A stretch of 64,000 nucleotides of DNA from Dawidia soli. GTDB taxonomy: Bacteria > Bacteroidota > Bacteroidia > Cytophagales > Cyclobacteriaceae. Positions 34,801 through 42,683 of this stretch are shown one piece after another (the first letter of the stretch is position 1; each line of letters begins with the position of its first letter). The notes below the pieces were generated by a model, which was given only the letters and a program-made list of their open reading frames with translations, was not told the DNA's origin and made no database searches. The position numbers and the translations under genes are program-made. Location: contig NZ_JAHESC010000011.1 in the NCBI RefSeq assembly GCF_018598185.1, forward strand, positions 62,001 to 126,000, in the 5' to 3' direction.

Positions 34801-34878
34801 AAGTAGACTGGAGGAAGGAACAGGGGTGCCTGTTGAATAAAACTTCGCCCCAACAGGGAGGGGCTGTCGGAAATAAGG

Positions 34879-34886
34879 TAATTTTG
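34879..34886 (+). promoter_or_regulatory. -7 element of the FKBP gene
   Basis: TAATTTTG is a perfect TANNTTTG box. A TTTG at the expected 19-base distance is absent, so the upstream element is weak. The predicted transcription start near 34892 would leave a leader of about 65 bases before the ATG at 34956. Confidence 0.4.
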
Positions 34887-34955
34887 CCGGCGCTTCGGAC
34901 GGTTCGGAGCAACGGAGAGGCCAGCCACGTGTGCTGCGGTCAATTAACAACCAAA

Positions 34956-35564
34956 ATGATCATGGAACTAACCACAGAATTACAAAAATTAAGTTATAGC
35001 CTGGGTGTGCTGATGGCCTCCAGCGTACGTTCGCAGGGAGCGGATTCCCTGGATATAGAGGCTGTCGCTGCTGCCTTCCGCGATGTATACGAAAACAACG
35101 ATCTTACGATCAGCCTGCAAGATGCTAACAGCACCGTACAGGCCTATATGCAAGCAGCTGCCAACAAGAAACACGCCGGTGCCAAAGAGGAAGGCGAGAA
35201 ATTTCTCGCCGCCAACAAGCTCAAGGGAGGTGTTACCACCACGGCCAGCGGCCTGCAATACAGTGCGCTGAAGCTGGGCAACGGCAAAACCCCAAAGGCT
35301 ACATCGAGGGTAACGGTGCATTATACCGGAAAACTGATCAATGGCAGGGTGTTCGATAGCTCTGTACAGCGTGGGCAGCCCGCAACCTTTGGCGTCAATG
35401 AGGTTATTGGCGGTTGGACCGAAGCCCTGCAGCTGATGCGCGAAGGCGACAAGTGGTTACTTTACATTCCCTACTACCTGGCCTACGGCGAAAATGGCGC
35501 GGGGGGTGATATTCCGCCCTTTGCTACGTTGATCTTTGAGGTGGAGCTGCTCCATGTAAAATAG
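34956..35564 (+). CDS. FKBP-type peptidyl-prolyl cis-trans isomerase, FklB-like
   Basis: This is a 202-residue protein. The ATG at 34956 (MIMELTTELQKLSYSLG) matches how the family begins; the frame extends to 34833 without protein-like sequence. Residues about 1-90 form the helical FKBP_N dimerisation domain, and residues about 105-202 form the catalytic FKBP domain with the signature VTVHYTGKLINGRVFDSS, GWTEALQLM and YLAYGENG strands. It has no signal peptide, so it should fold client proteins in the cytoplasm by isomerising X-Pro bonds, like E. coli FklB. Confidence 0.92.
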   Translation: MIMELTTELQKLSYSLGVLMASSVRSQGADSLDIEAVAAAFRDVYENNDLTISLQDANSTVQAYMQAAANKKHAGAKEEGEKFLAANKLKGGVTTTASGLQYSALKLGNGKTPKATSRVTVHYTGKLINGRVFDSSVQRGQPATFGVNEVIGGWTEALQLMREGDKWLLYIPYYLAYGENGAGGDIPPFATLIFEVELLHVK

Positions 35565-35651
35565 CAGCGCACGAATATCCATTGCGGATTTCGCCGTAAC
35601 TCACTCGGTAGCCGTTACCTGGCTAATCGATAGGTTATCTCGCGGTCGTTG

Positions 35652-36839
35652 TCAACGGATCAATTCTTGTACAGGAACAAAGAAACCATTCGTTTCCACG
35701 GCTCTCCTCGCCTTTCTCTTAATTGCATGGAGAAGGGTAATCTCTCCATTCAGGATATGCAGAATATCCTGTCCATCCATTCCAATAATGCTTGTTCTTT
35801 TTCCGCGTGAAAACGCTTGTAGTCCCTCTTCAGAGAATCCCGCGTAGCTTATAAAGATACCCCGGGCCCAGGTTGACTTCCCCTCCACCTTTCCATTAAA
35901 AACCAACAGGTCAGCCTGCCCGCAGGGTTTGGTTTGCCATTTCGCTTCGAGCAAATAAATCTGAGATTCAATTTCAAAGCTGCCATCTATTTCCTCACCG
36001 GTTGTGCGAAATGCGGTTCGTGAAGAAAAGTTATGCGCATCGAAAAACCTATTCAAAAAATCCTGAAAGGCATATCCTCTCTTTTGCGGCTCCAAGGTTG
36101 AAATTGCTATGAAATCCCGTTTAAGTTCTTCGATGTTTATAGAGCTGTCCGGTAGGATCACCGATTGTGAAGTATCTCCCCTAGTCGGCTTCTGAAGCCA
36201 CACATGATTTATCGCAAGTCCGGCTGAAGGCGTGGTATTATCGGATTGAGGCATGCCGGCTACGTTCTTTTGCCGCATTCGCAAAATCCACCTCGCCAAA
36301 GGACCGGCAAGAAGGAGAGGAATTCCTATCACTATAAGTCCATTAGATCCCGGACCTGCTGTGTCGTCTCCGGAAAGCATAACCGCAAAAATCACCAGAA
36401 AGAAGCCTATACTGCGCGCGACGCCGATCAATACTTTAATATCCTGTGAAAATCCTTCCTTGGGGTTATCTCTGAAACTATCGAAGATAATTCCGTCTAG
36501 CGGCGAAAAAATGGCTATACCCGCAATATATATCGATATCACCTGAGAGGTGAACCCATTGTCGGAGAGCAAACTGACAGCGGACATCACAAATAAAAAC
36601 CCGACAGACCATCGCACAAAGGCCATTACGTTTTTTGGAGTCAAATGCGATAGGAACGTCGACGCGGGAAGTACCTTAGCGCGCCCCTTGATAAAAGGAA
36701 CGAAGTAGATCATATCTACGCCCCAGGCTATAATGGACAATAACCCGGTATAAAATTCTGTATGCACGAAAGCGCCAACGCCGAAGGATACAATAAAAAT
36801 ATTGGCAAGCAGGTGGAGAAAAAAAACGATATTGACCAT
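35652..36839 (-). CDS. Six-helix membrane protein with C-terminal Mrr-like restriction endonuclease domain
   Basis: This is a 395-residue protein from the ATG at 36839; the frame is open to 36917. Residues 1 to about 195 have six hydrophobic helices (VNIVFFLHLLANIFIVSFG; LLSIIAWGVDMIYFVPFI; FVRWSVGFLFVMSAVSLL; VISIYIAGIAIF; GFFLVIFAVML; LIVIGIPLLLAGPLARWIL). After a linker, residues about 240-395 form an Mrr-type PD-(D/E)xK nuclease fold: KRGYAFQDFLNRFF, then EIDGSFEIESQIYLLEAKW, where the DG and EAK are the expected metal-binding residues, and GIFISYAGFSEEGLQAF. Mrr-like enzymes cut modified or foreign DNA; a membrane-anchored version might guard DNA entry at the envelope (inference). It is the first gene of the AT-rich segment. 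Cleavage activity is unproven. Confidence 0.75.
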   Translation of the reverse strand: MVNIVFFLHLLANIFIVSFGVGAFVHTEFYTGLLSIIAWGVDMIYFVPFIKGRAKVLPASTFLSHLTPKNVMAFVRWSVGFLFVMSAVSLLSDNGFTSQVISIYIAGIAIFSPLDGIIFDSFRDNPKEGFSQDIKVLIGVARSIGFFLVIFAVMLSGDDTAGPGSNGLIVIGIPLLLAGPLARWILRMRQKNVAGMPQSDNTTPSAGLAINHVWLQKPTRGDTSQSVILPDSSINIEELKRDFIAISTLEPQKRGYAFQDFLNRFFDAHNFSSRTAFRTTGEEIDGSFEIESQIYLLEAKWQTKPCGQADLLVFNGKVEGKSTWARGIFISYAGFSEEGLQAFSRGKRTSIIGMDGQDILHILNGEITLLHAIKRKARRAVETNGFFVPVQELIR

Positions 36840-36910
36840 AACTGCAGGATCATGCAAAGGCACGCCATCTATGGCGCCCGACCCACTAATATAACAGATT
36901 TGCAAATAAA

Positions 36911-36936
36911 AGAGCAAACCCTGAAAAGTTTGCTCT
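36911..36936 (-). terminator. Hairpin terminator, copy of the tRNA-Arg terminator type
   Basis: AGAGCAAAC (36911-36919) pairs with GTTTGCTCT (36928-36936). On the minus strand it is followed by T-rich sequence (TTTTATTTG), so it can end transcripts coming from the genes at 37.1-38.4 kb. It is similar to the hairpins at 39870-39894 and 50299-50323. Confidence 0.65.
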
Positions 36937-37101
36937 TAAAAGTTGTGTTAAATCACTTCTGCGGACGGTGTTCCGCTGTTCGTTGGAAGGAATAGTGCCG
37001 AGTCCTATATTCTGCCATTAAAAATAGTGCGGTGATACGTCCGCTCAAAAATGTTTTTTGATTAAACAAACTTCCTTTAATACGATATTGAAAAATGGAA
37101 G

Positions 37102-37287
37102 TCAGGACTGAATCTTTCGTTGCTTCCACATATCCCGAAAAAACCGGATATACATCAACACTCCGAAAGAAAATCCGAACCAATAAACGATGTACATACC
37201 CCAGCGTGTGTAATCGGCACGTACCGTCTCCCACCACACGATAGTCTCTACGGCGGACCAGGCAAAAGCGGGCATACCGCCGATCAC
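37102..37287 (-). CDS. Possible small membrane protein, 61 residues
   Basis: Starting at a GTG at 37287, the frame codes for a Trp- and Tyr-rich hydrophobic protein (AFAWSAVETIVWWETVRADY, then a membrane span around YIVYWFGFSFGVLMYI) with a basic C-terminus KQRKIQS. The frame stays open upstream for 22 codons with another hydrophobic stretch but no ATG, so the gene could be a 5'-truncated remnant. The amphipathic pattern supports real coding sequence. Function unknown. Confidence 0.35.
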   Translation of the reverse strand: MIGGMPAFAWSAVETIVWWETVRADYTRWGMYIVYWFGFSFGVLMYIRFFRDMWKQRKIQS

Positions 37288-37351
37288 GAATCCATATAAA
37301 AGACACGCCGACGAGTATCTGGAGATCAGTAGAATGAAGGAAATGTCGCTA

Positions 37352-38443
37352 TCACTTATAAAAAATCAAATGATCACCGTTTAAAAAACCGATGCCATTG
37401 GCCGTCGTTAAGAAAACCAACGATCCGTTCTTGGTGAACTGAATCTTCGTTACATTCATTCCATACCCTACTGCCATAGATTGGCCGTAGCGCCATAACA
37501 AGCGGGGTTTCCAATACGACACTGAACAAAATAGCCCGTCCTCGTAAGAGGCATATGAAAAGCCGAGATTAGAATAGTATAACACCTGCTTGTTCTTCTC
37601 ATTAAATGCACCGGGTCCAATATACTCGCCGACATTAGTGATGTCATTTTCAGAAACGTTCCACGCGAACTTGTCGTAAATCAGCTTGGCTTTAAAATTT
37701 TCGATGGCAAAAATCCCTCCGGCGATGTCAAAATGCATTAAGCCACTGGTTGCATAGATCACTCCATTTTTCCCTTCGAATAAACTCATTATTGGCGCTG
37801 ATGAGGGGCGAAGGGTGTCAAACTCGATCATCTTAAATTGCTCAGTCTTCGTATCAAAGACCACAATATTACCTCCCCATTCACCATAATTAAACCCCAC
37901 CCAGAGGTTATCGTCGCTATCAACAAACGCGCAACGGGGTTTATTCCAGAAATCATCTATCGTGAAGGGCGAATTCTGCAATGAATCGGGAAAGAAAAGC
38001 TTTGAGCTACTTAAGGAAATGATCCCTCGATCGGTAACCGCGTATCCCACATTTTTGGAATTAAACCTCAAGATGTGAACAGTCGAGTCGATCGATGTAA
38101 CCCTGGCGGTGCCCATACGGGTTAGCCGATCCACTGATCCGTTTTCTCTGGATGCACAAATACTTCCGTCCGCACTGGCCGTAAATGCGGTGACGCTATC
38201 CAACAGAAACTCGGGGGAGGTCCCTAACGCATCCATGGGTACACGGAACAGTTTTCCGCTATCAGTCAAAAGTAGCACCGTACTATCAATGATATGAAAG
38301 TCGGTAAATGTTCCCAGGGAGTGATTCACAGAATCGACATCTATCGAATCCAAAGGAACGATAGTGGACAGCCCACACGCCCGTTCTCTGCATCCACTCG
38401 ACAGGAACACTACTATCGCCATAAGCAATACCAATCTGGTCAT
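37352..38443 (-). CDS. Hypothetical lipoprotein, beta-propeller-like
   Basis: This 363-residue protein has a lipoprotein signal (LLMAIVVFLSSGC). The mature part has repeated beta segments such as LGTFTDFHIIDSTVLLLTDSG, AFTASADGSICASRENG, NLWVGFNYGEWGG and GVIYATSGLMHFD, which suggest a six- or seven-blade propeller like those of extracytoplasmic sensor domains. No family match is recalled. It lies in the AT-rich segment and its codon use is less GC-rich than in the flanks. Role unknown, probably at the outer membrane. Confidence 0.6.
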   Translation of the reverse strand: MTRLVLLMAIVVFLSSGCRERACGLSTIVPLDSIDVDSVNHSLGTFTDFHIIDSTVLLLTDSGKLFRVPMDALGTSPEFLLDSVTAFTASADGSICASRENGSVDRLTRMGTARVTSIDSTVHILRFNSKNVGYAVTDRGIISLSSSKLFFPDSLQNSPFTIDDFWNKPRCAFVDSDDNLWVGFNYGEWGGNIVVFDTKTEQFKMIEFDTLRPSSAPIMSLFEGKNGVIYATSGLMHFDIAGGIFAIENFKAKLIYDKFAWNVSENDITNVGEYIGPGAFNEKNKQVLYYSNLGFSYASYEDGLFCSVSYWKPRLLWRYGQSMAVGYGMNVTKIQFTKNGSLVFLTTANGIGFLNGDHLIFYK

Positions 38444-38621
38444 GTATTATACTTTCGTAAAAGAACGAAAATAATATCCGGTTCTTATTAGAACGTGTCG
38501 GCTATAGTAAATATAAGTTTAAGAGCATGGGAACGGAGGCCTTTCTGATATGAGAAAAAGTCGAAATCCGTAGGACCTACGGATTGTGCGAGGGCAAAAT
38601 CGGTAAAATGGCGATTCTAGT

Positions 38622-39326
38622 TTACATGCTATTAAACACACCTTGGTACGTTACCGGATAGGTAACTTCATACCAGAAATCGTCCTCTGAAATCATGATT
38701 CGTTTTGCAATCAATACATGATCCCGCAGCTGTTCTTCTGTTAAAATTGCCAGTACTTTTGCCTGGGCGGCGTCCCAGTCGTTTACAGAGAACAACATAT
38801 TAGCACCCGCTCCCATGTCTCCCCCAATCCACTCACCAATATTTTCAACCTGCAGCGATGTATGAATTTTGTCTTCCATTCGTTGCCGCAAATTCAGGAA
38901 ACCGAAGTATTGCAATTCACTCATAGCCGAATCGGGAGCAATTTGAACAAACAAAATCACCGGTGTGTTCGCAATGCCCGATACAAACCCCTGGCTTTGA
39001 TATGCATCAGACAACGAGTCAAGCACCTTTTTTTCATACCGTAACTCCGCCAAAATATTGAGACGCTGGTATCCCATCGCATATTGGCCTGTAAATAGTT
39101 GACCATGTTGAACAATGATTTTCGGCCCGTCTTTTAATATCCTCCTGAATTCGATCGTGTCTCTACCCATCCTATACGATGATGAAAGAATTATTACGCC
39201 GTTATTATCCTGGAAGTTGGCTAATGGCTTTTCTTTCGGATAATAAGAACAGCTGAATAAAATGAGAGTTATAACAATACCAATCCAGAGGCGGAATGAT
39301 CCCATCAAAACATACATGGCCGACAT
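38622..39326 (-). CDS. Hypothetical lipoprotein, 234 residues
   Basis: A lipoprotein signal ends in LILFSC near residue 26; the annotated start may be a few codons too early (Met at residue 4 or 8 also possible). The mature protein has no recognised domain; it contains EFRRILKDGPKIIVQHGQ and ends with a DDFWYEVTYPVTYQG segment. It is co-directional with the neighbouring unknown genes in the AT-rich block. Function unknown. Confidence 0.55.
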   Translation of the reverse strand: MSAMYVLMGSFRLWIGIVITLILFSCSYYPKEKPLANFQDNNGVIILSSSYRMGRDTIEFRRILKDGPKIIVQHGQLFTGQYAMGYQRLNILAELRYEKKVLDSLSDAYQSQGFVSGIANTPVILFVQIAPDSAMSELQYFGFLNLRQRMEDKIHTSLQVENIGEWIGGDMGAGANMLFSVNDWDAAQAKVLAILTEEQLRDHVLIAKRIMISEDDFWYEVTYPVTYQGVFNSM

Positions 39327-39389
39327 ACGTTTAAGTTTAACGTCCTAAAAAACAAAAAAGACAAGATCTCTGTTTTTGACCACCCTTTG

Positions 39390-39875
39390 CTATTTTCTAA
39401 ATTGGATGATCGCATCTCGAAAAACATTGTTACTATTTAGAAATTCTTCAAGGATGACAATTCCTTCGGATGCTTGACAGGTTTCTTCCCACTTGGTTAA
39501 TCTCGTGTCGACTGAATCCATCTTCTCATCTGCTTTTTTTTGAACAAACCTAAATTTGATAGTCTGGATTTGTTCGTCATACCACACACGCAACGTATAG
39601 AAATAATTTACCTTGTTGTCTATTGGAACCGAGATAAGTAACGTATATAGCGAACTGCTGGGCACAAACACTTGGTCATATCCCTGACTGATAATATGGC
39701 TTATTATCGCTTTTATAGGCTTCGGCATGCCACCAAGAGCAAACACAGAGAGGCTGTCTTTCCATGCTATTCGTAACCTTTCAACAACTATGGTCTCTCC
39801 TTCATGCATTTGTAAGCGGTATGAAGCTTTAAAAACCACAAGTAAACAAATCGAGAGCCAAAACAAAAAAAGCAA
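39390..39875 (-). CDS. Hypothetical protein, 161 residues
   Basis: The frame runs from 39875, where a TTG lies inside a terminator hairpin, which makes that start unlikely; GTG 39839 or ATG 39809 (MHEGETIVVERL) are more realistic. If the longer form were used the protein would begin with a membrane anchor (FLFWLSICLLVVF). The rest is soluble and of unknown family (QGYDQVFVPSSSLYTLLISV; a charged C-terminal half). Genuine coding is likely but not certain. Confidence 0.4.
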   Translation of the reverse strand: MLFLFWLSICLLVVFKASYRLQMHEGETIVVERLRIAWKDSLSVFALGGMPKPIKAIISHIISQGYDQVFVPSSSLYTLLISVPIDNKVNYFYTLRVWYDEQIQTIKFRFVQKKADEKMDSVDTRLTKWEETCQASEGIVILEEFLNSNNVFRDAIIQFRK

Positions 39876-39915
39876 ACTCCGAAAAGTTTGCTCTTAAATC
39901 GAAAATGTAGACCGG
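39862..39915 (-). repeat. Copy of the tRNA-Arg 3'-end/terminator sequence (att-like repeat)
   Basis: Read on the minus strand, the acceptor-end bases CTAC, then TTTCGATTTA, then a hairpin (GCAAACTTTTCGGAGTTTGC) and a T run resemble the sequence that follows the 3' end of tRNA-Arg at 50297-50340, with about 5 differences in 41 bases. The tRNA body is missing here. Such duplications typically mark the ends of elements inserted at tRNA genes (inference). The hairpin itself can still act as a minus-strand terminator. Confidence 0.6.
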
Positions 39916-39972
39916 TGGGTGTTGCATTCATGCTCAATGAACCGTGATCTGCAAACGCTTCAAAGATTGACT
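39906..39972. repeat. Imperfect repeat copy A
   Basis: GTAGACCGGTGGGTGTTGCA at the start and CTTCAAAGA further on match the copies at 40651-40716 (about 75 percent over 65 bases) and the start of the copy at 48422. Not coding. Origin unclear; it may be a decayed tRNA-like sequence. Confidence 0.5.
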
Positions 39973-40156
39973 GGGTGATTAAAGCATGTAAATAGTTCAT
40001 TTTTAGCGATTTACATTTTCGAAACATAGTCAAAACACTAACACGAGTTAGTGTATGTATTTGGCCAGTTCGTCTTATGCGGCTTCTCGCGCAGTCATCG
40101 TCGTCCACAGTGAACAGCCTCCATGGATGCTGCGATCAGGGTGCTCAGACCGTCCG

Positions 40157-40383
40157 CTAGTTTAAAGAGCGATACCCAACAGGGGTCAGCCCAGTACTTT
40201 TCTTGAAAGCTCGTGTAAAATGGGCTGGGTACTGAAACCCTAACTCATACGCTATTTCGTTGACCGTCTTTTTTCCATCCGATAGCTTTTGCTTCGCTAA
40301 ACCCATTATTTTCAACTGAATGTATTCTAAAGCCGTTTTACCTGTTTCTTTCTTTATCAAATCACACGTTGGAAGCCCGCCAT
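40157..40383 (-). pseudogene. Fragment of an AraC-family regulator (C-terminal half)
   Basis: The minus-strand frame from a stop near 40383 codes for the last 70 or so residues of an AraC DNA-binding region: LIKKETGKTALEYIQLKI then VNEIAYELGFQYPAHFTRAF and TGLTPVGYRSLN. There is no sensory domain and no proper start. It is closest to the AraC regulator at 18083-18994. A deletion presumably removed the 5' part and left this relic between the repeats. Confidence 0.7.
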
Positions 40384-40842
40384 GCTACACGGCAAAAATG
40401 TAAAGAGTTGTTTTGTTCAACCCATCAATTTTCGATTGACCGATCAATAGCACCGTTGTCGTGCTTCGTGATGACTTGGTAGATAATGCTGAGACCTTGT
40501 TGACGTTTAAGCTTTTCAAGCCAGTTACAGGTTTGGAGCAGGTGATTTGACTTGCGTAGCACTCAAAGTCTACGAAAACAGGTTCGACTCCTCTCCAGTC
40601 GGACAAAAAAAAGCCTTCCAATTCCACAATTAGAAGGCTTTTTTGTAGTAGACCGAAGGGTGCTGCATTCGTGCTTACTGAATCTGGATCGCCAAATTCT
40701 TCAAAGACCAGTTCTCAAAGCAAGGTAGAAAAATCTGAAGATGCTGAATTTCAAGCCGCCAGTTTCCGCTTCCCATCTGCTGAAGAGCTTGCTAAAAGGT
40801 TGATTACCATGGTTCAATAAATCTCATAAGGCGATCAAACCG
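40384..40842. other. Non-coding stretch with tRNA-like scar, hairpin and repeat copy B
   Basis: At about 40574-40604 the plus strand reads AGGTTCGACTCCT followed by CCAGTCGGAC, like the T-arm and acceptor 3' end of a tRNA with mispaired stem, then the hairpin repeat at 40605-40716. The rest of the stretch shows no gene: frames are short or antisense. It looks like integration scar tissue. Confidence 0.5.
40605..40716. repeat. Repeat copy B with terminator hairpin, left flank of the efflux module
   Basis: A hairpin (AAGCCTTCCAATT with AATTAGAAGGCTT, T-rich on both sides) is followed by GTAGACCGAAGGGTGCTGCA and CGTGCTTACTGAA. About 75 bases match the copy at 48382-48456 at roughly 85 percent. 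The two copies bracket the AraC/DoxX/TolC/RND/MFP genes. Confidence 0.7.
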
Positions 40843-40992
40843 ATGACGACGAACCCATTTACAGCAGATATGAGAAAAATTGGCTCTAATAATCCCGATA
40901 TTGGCATCGACGACAAGGACATGATAGTCCTAAAAAATCCTGCGACCGGAAACACCGTAAAACCGGCGTGCCACTTGAAGCTTTTAGTTTAG
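40843..40992 (+). CDS. Possible small protein, 49 residues
   Basis: The frame begins MTTNPFTADMRKIGSNNPDI and ends at TAG, one base before the start of the next gene. Its tight placement suggests translational coupling, but the sequence has no recognisable feature and lies in scar-like DNA, so it may be coincidental. Confidence 0.25.
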   Translation: MTTNPFTADMRKIGSNNPDIGIDDKDMIVLKNPATGNTVKPACHLKLLV

Positions 40993-40993
40993 A

Positions 40994-41368
40994 ATGACGG
41001 ACTGCACCATACAATGCCTGCTGATGGGCGAGGCGTTCAGCCCCGCCCATCTGGCCAACCTCACCAGCCTCCTGCTTACCGCGCAGGAAGAGCCAGGTTC
41101 TATCGGCACGATCGGCCGCTACAAGGGTAAGCCCGTACCCGGCGGCAGCGCCCTGCTAGAGGGGAGAGACCTGGAGACCGTTGTGATAGCCCTACACCAG
41201 CACTTTGACATCCTGCGACAGGTGGGGGTCACCGACATCAACCTCACCGTCACACTGGCCTATACGAACCAATGTAACTGGGAATTTGCGCCAGAACCGC
41301 TTCGTCTGCTGGGTGAAATGAGAATCACCCTAGGCGTGACCTGCTATGAGGACTCGTCGGCACTATGA
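40994..41368 (+). CDS. Hypothetical protein, 124 residues (DUF4279-like pattern)
   Basis: This is a soluble protein without signal peptide. The C-terminal part (VGVTDINLTVTLAYTNQCNW then EFAPEPLRLLGEMRITLGVT and CYED) resembles the end of small DUF4279-type proteins, some of which occur beside toxins, but the match is from memory and weak. It lies inside the repeat-bounded segment just before the AraC gene. GC content is higher than in its immediate neighbours. Function unknown. Confidence 0.5.
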   Translation: MTDCTIQCLLMGEAFSPAHLANLTSLLLTAQEEPGSIGTIGRYKGKPVPGGSALLEGRDLETVVIALHQHFDILRQVGVTDINLTVTLAYTNQCNWEFAPEPLRLLGEMRITLGVTCYEDSSAL

Positions 41369-41404
41369 TATCGATATTTAGACGGGATGATAAGAGGTCA
41401 TCTG

Positions 41405-41412
41405 TATATTTG
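41405..41412 (+). promoter_or_regulatory. -7 element of the efflux-module AraC gene
   Basis: TATATTTG fits TANNTTTG exactly; no TTTG lies 19 bases upstream (only TTTA at 41377-41380). The start would be near 41418, 25 bases before the ATG at 41442. Confidence 0.45.
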
Positions 41413-41441
41413 TTCTCAGTAGCCTTCAACGTACTTCAGTT

Positions 41442-42272
41442 ATGGAACGTGATTCAAATGATATCACCCTAAAGAATAAACTCAAAGAAAAACAACTCTT
41501 CAAGATTTCCCGTTTCAAGGAAGTAGTCAAGCGCACCAAACCACACAAACACGATGCGTACTTTGAACTGATCTACTTATCTCAAGGCGCAGGTTTTCAC
41601 TGGATTGATGCTGATAAATTTCAAATCGCACCTCCCGTTGTCTTCTTTCTTTCTGGTCAGCTACACTATTGGGAAATGACGGAGATTCCTAAAGGTTATG
41701 TGATGCTGTTCCGCGAAGGTTTCTTCGATAAGAAAGATCTGATGAATCTTGTACGTTCACTGGAAGATACCGTCTACGTCAACCCCTCGGAAGATGATAA
41801 CCTTGATTTCATCTTTGGCGAGATGGAGCAAGAGTATCGTAATCCTTCAAAAAATTCTACTGAACTTTTACAAGGTTATCTTCAGGTCGCACTTGTTAAA
41901 TTATTACGTCATAAGGATCAGACCAGTGTTACTGTCATTTCTAAAGGCCAGGAAGTTTTTAGAAAATTTCAGTACTTTATTCAACAGGCAAATCCAGTTT
42001 CCAATCTCAAGGTTAATCAGGTTGCCGATCATATCGGTCTTTCACCTCAAAACCTGAATGCCATCTGCCGCAAAGTTTCAGGGAAGTCAGCAAGCGAGTT
42101 GATTACTGAACAGGTGATACTGGAAGCAAAACGGTTTCTGATTCATTCCGATAAGACCATCAGCGAGATTGCTTTTGCTCTCAATTTCACCGACCCGTCG
42201 CACTTCATCAAGTACTTCAAAAAGACCGTGGGAAAAACCCCACAAGCCTTCCGGTCCAGGTATTTTCAATAA
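41442..42272 (+). CDS. AraC-family regulator of the efflux module
   Basis: This is a 276-residue protein. Residues about 25-100 are a cupin sensor (KHDAYFELIYLSQGAGFHWI; VVFFLSGQLHYWEM) and residues about 175-276 are the AraC helix-turn-helices (LKVNQVADHIGLSPQNLNAI; ISEIAFALNFTDPSHFIKYF). It lies directly in front of the DoxX fragment and RND operon, so it most likely controls efflux expression in response to a drug or metabolite (inference). Confidence 0.9.
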   Translation: MERDSNDITLKNKLKEKQLFKISRFKEVVKRTKPHKHDAYFELIYLSQGAGFHWIDADKFQIAPPVVFFLSGQLHYWEMTEIPKGYVMLFREGFFDKKDLMNLVRSLEDTVYVNPSEDDNLDFIFGEMEQEYRNPSKNSTELLQGYLQVALVKLLRHKDQTSVTVISKGQEVFRKFQYFIQQANPVSNLKVNQVADHIGLSPQNLNAICRKVSGKSASELITEQVILEAKRFLIHSDKTISEIAFALNFTDPSHFIKYFKKTVGKTPQAFRSRYFQ

Positions 42273-42379
42273 TACTATAATAAAATCGAATTATACCGCA
42301 AAAACCGCCGGGATCAGGTCTTAATTCGCATTATCATCTTCCAGCAGGTTGGTGATTTGTTTTCAAATCGTCCATTCTA

Positions 42380-42681
42380 ATGACTTTTAAAAAGATCGCG
42401 TCAACCGATACTGCATCAACAACGATATTAATCCGGTTCATGGTGGGTGCTGTTTTCCTTTCGGAGGGAATTCAGAAGTTTCTCTTTGCAGGCAAGCTCA
42501 GCTCTGGCCGCTTCGCCAAAACTGGTTTGCCCAATCCCGACTTTCTCGGACCTTTCGTGGGGTCGTTCGAATTCCCGCTTTTATCGCGGCCATTGTTGGC
42601 GCTTATCTAAAAGTTATTCAAAATATCGTCACTGTCATGTTATTCGTTCTCTCCATTGCCATCGGCTTAGGTATCGTATAA
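42380..42681 (+). pseudogene. DoxX-family gene, broken after 76 codons
   Basis: The N-terminus is a DoxX-family membrane protein (TTILIRFMVGAVFLSEGIQK, then FAKTGLPNPDFLGPFVGSFE). After FE near 42570 the frame leaves the family and stops at 42610. The next frame over (ATT at 42571) reads a hydrophobic sequence (IPAFIAAIVGAYLKVI; VTVMLFVLSIAIGLGIV) up to the stop at 42679-42681. So two membrane-protein pieces are joined out of frame, by deletion or frameshift. The intact gene would have had about 140 residues. The TolC gene starts 2 bases later. Confidence 0.75.
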
Positions 42682-42683
42682 TT

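Noticed and set aside
28105-35564. Complete new signalling system around the ECF sigma factor
   Set aside because: Every part fits the known sigma/FecR/TonB-receptor/DUF4249 arrangement; only the amber codon is unusual.
36953-37306. 117-codon minus-strand frame overlapping the small membrane protein
   Set aside because: Arg- and Cys-rich composition typical of a shadow; the other frame has clear membrane character.
39788-40108. 106-codon minus-strand frame across repeat copy A
   Set aside because: It reads through a terminator hairpin and tRNA-like scar, so it is not a plausible gene.
40385-40627. 80-codon minus-strand frame across repeat copy B
   Set aside because: It crosses hairpin and scar sequence; composition does not look like protein.
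40994-41368. Immunity protein partnered with a toxin
   Set aside because: No toxin gene lies beside it and the family match is weak.
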